Source: Flammeovirgaceae bacterium (lineage in GTDB: Bacteria > Bacteroidota > Bacteroidia > Cytophagales > Cyclobacteriaceae). From it: a DNA stretch of 64,000 nt. The position numbers were made by a program, and so were the translations under genes. Position 1 is the first letter of the stretch; each line of letters starts with the position of its first letter. Below, in pieces: positions 57,817 to 64,000 of the stretch. The DNA is taken from positions 999,706 to 1,063,705 of the forward strand of contig JADJRT010000001.1 in the NCBI GenBank assembly GCA_016712035.1. The letters are read 5' to 3'. The notes below the pieces were generated by a model, which did not search any database, was not told the DNA's origin, and saw only the letters and a program-made list of their open reading frames with translations.

Positions 57817-58710
57817 ATGAAAGTACTAAACCTAACCTTCTTTCTTTCGCTCTTTGTCCTACCGGCTATGGCCCAAACAAATTATGACACGGTAAAAATC
57901 ACACTTGTTAAAGTTACCGAGCAGATTTACATGCTGAAAGGGGCGGGCGGAAATATAGGCGTGTTGATTGGTGCCGAAGGAACCCTGATGATTGACAACC
58001 AGTTTGCTCCGCTTGCCAACAAAATTAATGGTGCTATCAAAACATTAAGCCCGGGCGAAATCAAATTTGCCATCAATACGCATGTGCATGGCGACCACTC
58101 CGGGGGCAATGAAAATTTTCATAACATGGGTGCCGTGTTGGTAGCGCATGACCGCGTGCGCGAGCGCATGATGAAGGAGCAGCTGAATGTCCGCACTAAC
58201 CGCACAACGCCTCCGCGCGATAAAGCAGCCTGGCCACTGGTTACGTTTGCGGATAAAATAAATTTTCATTTGAATGGTGAAGATGTAATCCTGCATCATT
58301 TTGATAAAGGCCATACCGATGGCGATGTGATTGTACAATTTAAAAATGCCAACGTGGTACATACGGGCGATGCCTTTGTGCGCTATGGCTATCCGTATAT
58401 TGATTTATCAAATGGAGGTTCGGTGAATGGATTCATTAATACCCTCGATAAAATTTTGGCCTTGATTGACGACAACACGAAAGTAATCCCCGGGCATGGT
58501 GAGTTGGCTACCAAAGCCGATGTAAAAAAGGTACGCGATGGGGTGGCCGACATCCGCGACCAGGTAGCTGCTGCCTTAAAGAAAGGAACGAAAATAGAAA
58601 ACATAGCCAGCTTGGGTATTACCGATAAATATGAAAAGGAGTGGGGCAAAGGTTTTGTAAAAGGCAAGGACTTTGTACTGGTAGTGGCGGAGAGTTTGAG
58701 TGGGAAGTAA
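57817..58710 (+). CDS. secreted metallo-beta-lactamase-fold hydrolase
   Basis: 297 aa. Signal peptide VLNLTFFLSLFVLPAMAQ. Metal motif THVHGDHSGGNENF (HxHxDH) near residue 89, GDAFVRYGYPYID and PGHGELATK. It belongs to the periplasmic MBL-fold group near quinoprotein relay SoxH-like or beta-lactamase class B-like hydrolases. The substrate is unknown, and no resistance function should be assumed. Confidence 0.87.
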   Translation: MKVLNLTFFLSLFVLPAMAQTNYDTVKITLVKVTEQIYMLKGAGGNIGVLIGAEGTLMIDNQFAPLANKINGAIKTLSPGEIKFAINTHVHGDHSGGNENFHNMGAVLVAHDRVRERMMKEQLNVRTNRTTPPRDKAAWPLVTFADKINFHLNGEDVILHHFDKGHTDGDVIVQFKNANVVHTGDAFVRYGYPYIDLSNGGSVNGFINTLDKILALIDDNTKVIPGHGELATKADVKKVRDGVADIRDQVAAALKKGTKIENIASLGITDKYEKEWGKGFVKGKDFVLVVAESLSGK

Positions 58711-58726
58711 GATTTCTAATAGGGAT

Positions 58727-58751
58727 ATATAGGGAACGCAGTTTCCTATAT
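58727..58751. promoter_or_regulatory. palindrome upstream of the AlbA_2 gene
   Basis: Arms ATATAGGGAA (58727-58736) and TTTCCTATAT (58742-58751) with a five-base centre, 32 bases before the gene. Nine of ten positions pair. It could be an operator. It is not a terminator, since no T run follows. Confidence 0.5.
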
Positions 58752-58783
58752 AAAGAGGTTGTAAGCAATGCGGCAAATAAGTT

Positions 58784-59713
58784 ATGAGTAACGAGGACTA
58801 TTTTGAAAAAATAGATTTGGACGAGATTAAATTACTTGTTGATAATAAACATGAGGAGAATCTTTTTCTTGAATTTAAAACCGTAAATCATCCAATCTAC
58901 AATGACAAGAATAAAAATATTGACAAGCGAAATTTCTCTAAATGTTTAAGCGGATTAGCAAATTCAAATGGTGGTATAGTGATTTGGGGAATTAAAGCGG
59001 ACGAAGACTCAAATGGAATTGATTGTGCAAATGACCTTAAACCGATTAAACAGTTGACAAAACTGCTTAACATGTTTAATTCTTTAGAGGGTCAAGCGGT
59101 GACTCCGACCATTAGAGGAGTAAAACATAAAAGGATTGACATTGGAGACGATATAGGATTTATAGTTACTTATGTTCCTGAGAGCGATTCAAGCCCGCAC
59201 ATGGCAAACTTTGCGGACAAATACTATTACAAAAGAAACGGGGATAGCTTTTACAGAGCAGAACATTTTGACATTATTGACATGCTCTCAAGAAGAAAGC
59301 AACCAATATTAAGATTTGGATATAAAAATCTTAAAAAAATACTAGCACACGGGACATTATGGAGATTTGAGTTCATTATTTCAGTGACGAATGAAGGAAA
59401 AGCTATCGCTAAATTTCCATATATAGCTTTGAACGTAACCGACCCCTTTAATAGAGAAACATTTGGAGTAGATGGAAACGGATTTACTGGATTGAAACGA
59501 ACGAGAGACAATCTTAATTATAAACTTAGTTACAACGGAGGAAGTGAAATTGTCATTCATCCTCAAATGACATTGGACATAGATAAACTTCAAGGAGAGA
59601 TTCCAAAGGCAAATTATCCAACAGACATAACTATTGAGTACTTATTAATAGCTGAAAACATGGACACAATTAAAGGAGAATTCACTATTACAAAGGAAGA
59701 ATTGATGAGGTAG
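58784..59713 (+). CDS. AlbA_2 (Schlafen-like) domain protein
   Basis: 309 aa. N-terminal AlbA_2 ATP/nucleic-acid-binding domain: HEENLFLEFKTVNHPIYNDK, then CLSGLANSNGGIVIWGI and YYKRNGDSFYRAEHFDIIDM. The C-terminal ~150 residues (RFGYKNLKKILAHGTLWRFE) are not recognised. AlbA_2 proteins act as regulators, nucleases or defence factors. The coding region is clearly richer in A than its neighbours, which suggests transfer. No defence partner gene is evident. Confidence 0.8.
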   Translation: MSNEDYFEKIDLDEIKLLVDNKHEENLFLEFKTVNHPIYNDKNKNIDKRNFSKCLSGLANSNGGIVIWGIKADEDSNGIDCANDLKPIKQLTKLLNMFNSLEGQAVTPTIRGVKHKRIDIGDDIGFIVTYVPESDSSPHMANFADKYYYKRNGDSFYRAEHFDIIDMLSRRKQPILRFGYKNLKKILAHGTLWRFEFIISVTNEGKAIAKFPYIALNVTDPFNRETFGVDGNGFTGLKRTRDNLNYKLSYNGGSEIVIHPQMTLDIDKLQGEIPKANYPTDITIEYLLIAENMDTIKGEFTITKEELMR

Positions 59714-59790
59714 CCGTACTGTATAAACTCAAGCGTTGTGGCCATTTTAGAACAAGACAACGACAGCATGATAAATTATAAAAAGATTAC

Positions 59791-60087
59791 ATGAGAACGC
59801 TAATACTGACGACATTTCTACTTTTAGCGATAAATGCATTTGGACAAAAGTCAAGTGAAAAAGCTAGCAAAGACATTTGTGAATGCGTTGAAAAAAAACT
59901 ACCAAATACTGACCAATTGCATATTAAGGACTCTGTTAATTCATGTTTCGGACAAGCAATGGCCATGCATATGGCCGGACTGAATAAAGAATTTAAAATA
60001 GAGTCAGTTACAGTAGAATCAGTCATGGAGACGAGAAACAGATTATTAAAGATTCTTCGGAAAAAATGTGTGTATTTTGAACAGTAA
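59791..60087 (+). CDS. small secreted hypothetical protein
   Basis: 98 aa. Signal peptide MRTLILTTFLLLAINAFGQK. Mature part: SSEKASKDICECVEKKLPNT with a CEC pair and another Cys (SCFGQA), perhaps disulfide bonded. There is no known family. A-rich codons match the AlbA_2 gene, 77 bases upstream, so the two may form one island. Confidence 0.55.
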   Translation: MRTLILTTFLLLAINAFGQKSSEKASKDICECVEKKLPNTDQLHIKDSVNSCFGQAMAMHMAGLNKEFKIESVTVESVMETRNRLLKILRKKCVYFEQ

Positions 60088-60180
60088 TATGCAACCATGA
60101 CAATTGATCCCTTTGTTGTAGTTGGTGCCTGACCACGACATTTCACATCCCATCTACTTAATCTCAACTGTATTATTTGA

Positions 60181-61539
60181 CTATCTTCTTATCAGCTGCT
60201 CAGGAAATACCACCATCGATTCATTTCCACTTTTATCTACAGCAGCAACCCCAAAGTAATAGTTGTCAATCACAATGCCTTCGAGAGTAAACTCGGCCAC
60301 CTGTCCAACATAACGTGAATTATCCCAAGTGGGTGAGGTAGTATCGCGCCAGTAAATTTTATAGCCTGCTACTTTATCATTGGGCAATGCATCCCACGCC
60401 AGAGTAGTAGAAGGTTGTACCGCGCCACCAATTTTTACATTGGTAGGCGCAGGGGGTGCCCACGCAAGTCCGGCTAGTGTAATCGCATTTACGGCCGTAA
60501 GTTTTTTGGCATATTCAAAATTCACACCGTCAATGACATCGCCATATTTGATTCCATTTTCTTCGCGGATGTCTTGATGTTGTCGGGCATAATTTTCATT
60601 GGTTTCCATAATACGAATGCCGGCATACCCAAGATCATTAAAGGGCCGATGATGGCCGCCTCGCCCAAAGCGATCGAGTCGATAGATAAGCATGGGATTC
60701 ATTTCGGGCATATAAGTTTGTGTTTGCTTGTGCACGTAGCGCGCAAGCTGTCGTGAGATGCCATCTACTTCACCCCCATAAAACCTTCTTTGATTTCTTC
60801 GTTGCTCGGTTTCATTAGCGGGTACGGGTTCCGAGAAAATCCGGAACGAGAGGTTGTCAACTACACCGTTCACACCTTCGATGTTTCCGATCATGTCGTT
60901 GTTGAGCACACCCATGATGTTCCATTTCTTTTCTTGTGCATATTTCGCGAGCCCTGCCCCTCCAAATAGTCCCTGCTCTTCACCAGAAAGACCGACATAT
61001 ATAATACTATGTCTGAATTTGTATTTAGATAGAACACGCGCTGCTTCGATAGTGCCGGCCATACCCGTTGCGTTGTCGTTTGCACCCGGTGCATCAATTT
61101 CAAAGTTCATGGTGTTGCTGGCACGAGAATCAATATCTCCCGACATGATCACAAAATTGTTGGGGAAGTCTGTGCCCCGCTGAATGGCAACCACATTCAC
61201 CACCCAGGCATCGTGTGGCACGCGGTTGTTGCCGTCTTTGGTAACAAGATCTTTCTGATAAAAAACTTCGAGGCAGTTCTTACAATCTTTTGAGATTTTA
61301 TCAAACTCTGATTTGATCCATCGCCTGGCCGCCCCGATGCCCCGGGAGGTAGAGACTGTATCAGAGAAAGTGTTTCGCGTGCCGAAGTTCGCCAGCGTGC
61401 GAATATCTTTTTCAAGGCGCTGAGCCGATACGGCATTGACTACATCAAAGAGTCGCGGATCAGTTTGTGGCGGTGTTGTGTTTTGTGCCAGAACCGCTGA
61501 TGTTAAAATCAGAAAGAGTCCAAGGAAAGCAGAGCGCAT
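60181..61539 (-). CDS. M28 family peptidase with C-terminal fibronectin-III-like domain
   Basis: 452 aa. Signal peptide MRSAFLGLFLILTSAVLAQN. Catalytic domain: MSGDIDSRASN, IDAPGANDNATGMAG and GLSGEEQGLFGGAG. A C-terminal ~90-residue Fn3-like domain (STTLAWDALPNDKVAGYKIY) follows. The first zinc ligand position, His in most M28 peptidases (GHxD), is Asp here (GDID). It acts outside the cytoplasm. It stands apart and is not paired with the M28 gene at 54 kb. Confidence 0.86.
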   Translation of the reverse strand: MRSAFLGLFLILTSAVLAQNTTPPQTDPRLFDVVNAVSAQRLEKDIRTLANFGTRNTFSDTVSTSRGIGAARRWIKSEFDKISKDCKNCLEVFYQKDLVTKDGNNRVPHDAWVVNVVAIQRGTDFPNNFVIMSGDIDSRASNTMNFEIDAPGANDNATGMAGTIEAARVLSKYKFRHSIIYVGLSGEEQGLFGGAGLAKYAQEKKWNIMGVLNNDMIGNIEGVNGVVDNLSFRIFSEPVPANETEQRRNQRRFYGGEVDGISRQLARYVHKQTQTYMPEMNPMLIYRLDRFGRGGHHRPFNDLGYAGIRIMETNENYARQHQDIREENGIKYGDVIDGVNFEYAKKLTAVNAITLAGLAWAPPAPTNVKIGGAVQPSTTLAWDALPNDKVAGYKIYWRDTTSPTWDNSRYVGQVAEFTLEGIVIDNYYFGVAAVDKSGNESMVVFPEQLIRR

Positions 61540-61768
61540 AGCATTATTTTTTCGAAGGTACGATCCGGATGTTAATTGCGAAAAGCTATCTCAGTTTTAG
61601 TTTTGAAGGCAGAGTCGATTGGGAGTAATACTTAATGTTGATTAGGTCTTATGCATGCGTTTTCAACGCAGACTTACCAATTTTTGAATAGTGAAGGAGA
61701 AGTGAAAAAATTAATTCTTGTTCTATAATGCTTAAATAAGCAACTTAGAATCGGGTAATTTTGGGTTC

Positions 61769-61776
61769 TACCTTTG
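61769..61776 (+). promoter_or_regulatory. candidate -7 box (TACCTTTG)
   Basis: Exact TAnnTTTG match 46 bases before the next start, giving a normal leader of about 40 bases. It lies in the 283-base gap after the M28 peptidase, which otherwise holds nothing recognised. Confidence 0.4.
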
Positions 61777-61822
61777 CCAAGGTCCTTTTTTACTGACATC
61801 CTAATATTTGACGGCAAGTTAA

Positions 61823-62767
61823 ATGGACAAACAACAAATCATTAAGTGGTTACTTGAAGGCGATGTTTCGATACAATTTCAAGTTTACAGAGATTTGTTA
61901 GGGATAAGTAAGAAACATCTACAAAGCAGAATAGCTAAGGAAGGTTGGGGCAAACAATTTTTATCCAAACGAAATTCAAATGGTCATTGGGGAGATCGAT
62001 TCTATCAGCCCAAATGGATTTCTACGCACTATACATTGCTCGACCTTCGTAATTTAAATGTAAGCCCAAGCAACGAAGTTGTTAAAAAGACTATCGAATT
62101 AGTGTTAGAGGCTGGAAAGGCGGAGGACGGAGGCATTCCTTTAGGTCCTTCTACTTCTCAAAATAGTGATGTTTGTGTAAACGGCATGTTTTTAAATTAT
62201 GCTTCATATTTTAAAACTCCTGAGAAGAGGTTAACTTCCGTTGTTGATAGTATTCTTCATGAGATAATGGATGATGGAGGCTTTAATTGCCGAACAACTA
62301 GAAGTGGGGCAAGGCATAGTTCATTACACTCCAACAATATCCGTGCTGGAAGGATTGTATGGAGTTTCAGAAATCGGGGGAGTACTTACCGAAAAGAGGA
62401 TATTCAAACTGTCAAAGAAAGTGCTGAGGAGTTCATTCTTTTGCATAAATTATTTATTTCAGACCGCACAGGGGAAATAATAAGTAATGACTTTTTAAAA
62501 ATGCCTTATCCAAGTAGATGGAAGTATGATATTCTTCGGGCAATGGACTTTTTTCGATATGCAGAACACAAGTGGGATGAAAGAATGACTGAGGCAATTA
62601 ACGTTATCAAAAAAAGGAGAAATAAAAAGTGTACTTGGAATCTGCAGGCGAGTCATCCAGGGCAAGTACACTTTGTAATGGAGAAAGCAGGCGCTGCCAG
62701 TAGATGGAATACGTTGCGGGTACTGCGAGTATTGAAATATTCTGAACTAGAGGAATCCAATCACTAA
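61823..62767 (+). CDS. prenyltransferase/squalene-cyclase-like alpha-barrel protein (two compensating indels)
   Basis: 314 aa. A tandem of helical units with Gly-His-Trp-Gly and Gly-Gly-Phe turns (NGHWGDRFYQPKWISTHYTL, DDGGFNCRTTRSGARHSSLH, WNLQASHPGQVHF), as in alpha-6/alpha-6 prenyltransferase/cyclase barrels. I do not know its substrate. Residues ~167-181 read NNIRAGRIVWSF, while the neighbouring frame gives TISVLEGLY, which fits the family pattern better. A pair of opposite single-base indels near 62330 and 62365 is likely. Confidence 0.62.
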   Translation: MDKQQIIKWLLEGDVSIQFQVYRDLLGISKKHLQSRIAKEGWGKQFLSKRNSNGHWGDRFYQPKWISTHYTLLDLRNLNVSPSNEVVKKTIELVLEAGKAEDGGIPLGPSTSQNSDVCVNGMFLNYASYFKTPEKRLTSVVDSILHEIMDDGGFNCRTTRSGARHSSLHSNNIRAGRIVWSFRNRGSTYRKEDIQTVKESAEEFILLHKLFISDRTGEIISNDFLKMPYPSRWKYDILRAMDFFRYAEHKWDERMTEAINVIKKRRNKKCTWNLQASHPGQVHFVMEKAGAASRWNTLRVLRVLKYSELEESNH

Positions 62768-62783
62768 TTAATAACCCCGCGCC

Positions 62784-64000
62784 ATGCAATTATCCCATCG
62801 TAGAAAATTTGTAAAGCAACTATTGGCCACATCGCTTACAGGCCTTGTCCTACCATCGTTTGCAGAAACCAGCGAGTTAGCTCCGCCCACTTCGGCTGAG
62901 GATGAGAAATACTGGGACGAAGTGAAAAAACAAGTCACAGTACCAGCCGATCACATCATGATGAATGCTGCTAATCTGTGTCCGAGCCCTGCTGTTGTGC
63001 AAGACAAGGTACAGGAACTGACTAAGGCACTAAATAAAGATGTCTCCTTTCAATACCGGGCTTTATTTTCGGCCACCAGAAAAAAATCGGTTAGCCTATT
63101 GGCACAGTTTGTTGGAGCTGATGAAAACGAGGTGGGCATTACGCGCAACACAAGCGAAAGCAACTGCATGATTGTGCATGGCCTCGATCTGAAACCTGGT
63201 GATGAAATTATTATCTGGGAACAAAATCATCCGTCAAACGAAGAAGTGTGGATGAGTCAGGCAAAGCGAATTGGTTTTACGATTAAAAAAATTAGTGTAC
63301 CTGCTGCACCAACTTCTGTTAATGATTTAATCCAACCATTTGTAAACGCCATTACACCCAACACAAAATTGATTGCTTTTTCGCATCTCTCTAATGTTAG
63401 TGGATTGGCTTTACCCGCCAAGGAGATTTGTCAGGTGGCTAAAGCCCGCGGCATCATGACATTGGTGGATGGGGCACAGACTTTTGGCTCAATGAATATT
63501 AATGTGCATGATATGGATTGCACATTTTATTCGGCCAGTACACACAAGTGGTTAATGGGTCCGTTTGAAAACGGGGTACTCTATGTGCAAAAAGATTATT
63601 TTAGTCGCATCTGGCCAGCCATTATTGGTGGCGGTTGGAAGGAGTCCACAACCGTAGATCAGCATCTTTGTGTGTTGGGTCAGCGCAACGAGCCTTCTCC
63701 GGCCGCGTTGCCAGAGATTGTTGCCTTTCATGAAGCCATTGGTATAAAAAATATTGAAAGCAGGATTGTACAACTCAGCACCCACCTTAAGCAACAGATC
63801 AAAACTAAAATCCCAAAGGCTACTTTTGTCACACCTGAGTCTCCGCTGTATAGTGGTGGGATTGTGATTTTCAATCTGCCGGGCAAAGAGATCCATGAGA
63901 TAACGGACAAGTTATATCATACATATAAAATTGCAACTGCACCATCGGGTGGGATTCGACTATCGCCACATATTTACAATACGATGAAGGATCTTGATTA
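62784..64000 (+). CDS. class-V aminotransferase-fold PLP enzyme (partial, C-terminus off window)
   Basis: 405 codons visible, open to the window end. Twin-arginine-like signal SHRRKFVKQLLATSLTGLVL, so it may be exported. Core: MNAANLCPSP, GITRNTSESNCMIVHGLDLK, LVDGAQTFGSMN (PLP Asp/Gln) and SASTHKWLMGPFENG (PLP Lys). It is related to isopenicillin-N epimerase and cysteine desulfurase folds. The substrate is unknown. It lies 16 bases after the prenyltransferase-like gene. Confidence 0.85.
   Translation, partial: MQLSHRRKFVKQLLATSLTGLVLPSFAETSELAPPTSAEDEKYWDEVKKQVTVPADHIMMNAANLCPSPAVVQDKVQELTKALNKDVSFQYRALFSATRKKSVSLLAQFVGADENEVGITRNTSESNCMIVHGLDLKPGDEIIIWEQNHPSNEEVWMSQAKRIGFTIKKISVPAAPTSVNDLIQPFVNAITPNTKLIAFSHLSNVSGLALPAKEICQVAKARGIMTLVDGAQTFGSMNINVHDMDCTFYSASTHKWLMGPFENGVLYVQKDYFSRIWPAIIGGGWKESTTVDQHLCVLGQRNEPSPAALPEIVAFHEAIGIKNIESRIVQLSTHLKQQIKTKIPKATFVTPESPLYSGGIVIFNLPGKEIHEITDKLYHTYKIATAPSGGIRLSPHIYNTMKDLD

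Noticed and set aside
57817..58710. Metallo-beta-lactamase fold read as an antibiotic resistance enzyme
   Set aside because: The fold is shared by many hydrolases; nothing specific to class B beta-lactamases beyond the metal motif was seen.
1..64000. rRNA, tRNA, CRISPR arrays, insertion sequences, prophage or integrase genes
   Set aside because: No cloverleaf-like or rRNA sequence, no regular repeat-spacer pattern and no transposase or integrase motif was seen. tRNA detection by eye is not complete.

Overview
The window looks like a chromosomal segment of a member of the Bacteroidota, most likely the order Cytophagales. Reasons: gliding-bacteria-type gene families (DUF4292, DUF1599, the BT_3928-like DoxX/thioredoxin protein, WG-repeat and WD40-caspase proteins, FloA, a type-3 prolyl-tRNA synthetase, an animal/fungal-type GT3 glycogen synthase), TAnnTTTG-like promoter boxes, compact gene spacing and moderate-to-low G+C. 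I saw no rRNA, tRNA, CRISPR array, insertion sequence, prophage or replication origin. No stretch over 300 bases lacks a gene.

Layout. 0-6.3 kb (minus): DUF4292 lipoprotein, TPR protein, sugar nucleotidyltransferase, flippase, enoyl-CoA hydratase, then L-threonine dehydrogenase, divergent from glycine C-acetyltransferase (6.6-7.8 kb); these two form a threonine-to-glycine pathway. 8.4-15.7 kb: a secreted WD40-caspase protein beside cdaA (c-di-AMP synthesis) and folP, then DUF1599, BT_3928-like and aroK in an overlapping operon. 15.7-21.6 kb: FadL-like outer-membrane protein, a Gly/Met/Tyr-rich secreted protein, proS, NfeD and FloA. 21.6-29.5 kb (minus): WG-repeat protein, then MocA, PQQ-dehydrogenase, XdhC, a small membrane protein, cytochrome c and a TPR protein. 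29.6-31.3 kb: glucan phosphorylase. 31.4-38.6 kb: a tight six-gene operon (FAD oxidoreductase, NapH-like membrane ferredoxin, DPM1-like GT2, cellulose-synthase-like GT2, multi-spanning glycosyltransferase, DUF2064), the best candidate here for an undescribed pathway. 38.6-48.2 kb: Crp/Fnr regulator, MOSC protein, SCO1, cytochrome c, K+ channel, clpB, glycogen synthase, YkvI-like transporter. 48.4-64 kb: singletons including a TIM-barrel isomerase-like protein, PIG-L deacetylase, alpha/beta hydrolase, AraC-Ogt methyltransferase, two M28 peptidases, SET protein, metallo-beta-lactamase-fold hydrolase, AlbA_2/Schlafen protein and a class-V aminotransferase-fold protein cut by the window end.

Sequence quality matters. 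About 18 genes are broken by one to three single-base frameshifts, mostly in short homopolymers, and these include essential genes (proS in four pieces, folP in two). Joining the frames restores complete family-length proteins. I therefore annotate each as one CDS spanning its fragments and treat the breaks as probable indel errors of the assembly, not as pseudogenes. Short palindromic or direct intergenic repeats recur, and one palindromic family lies in frame inside two protein-coding genes.
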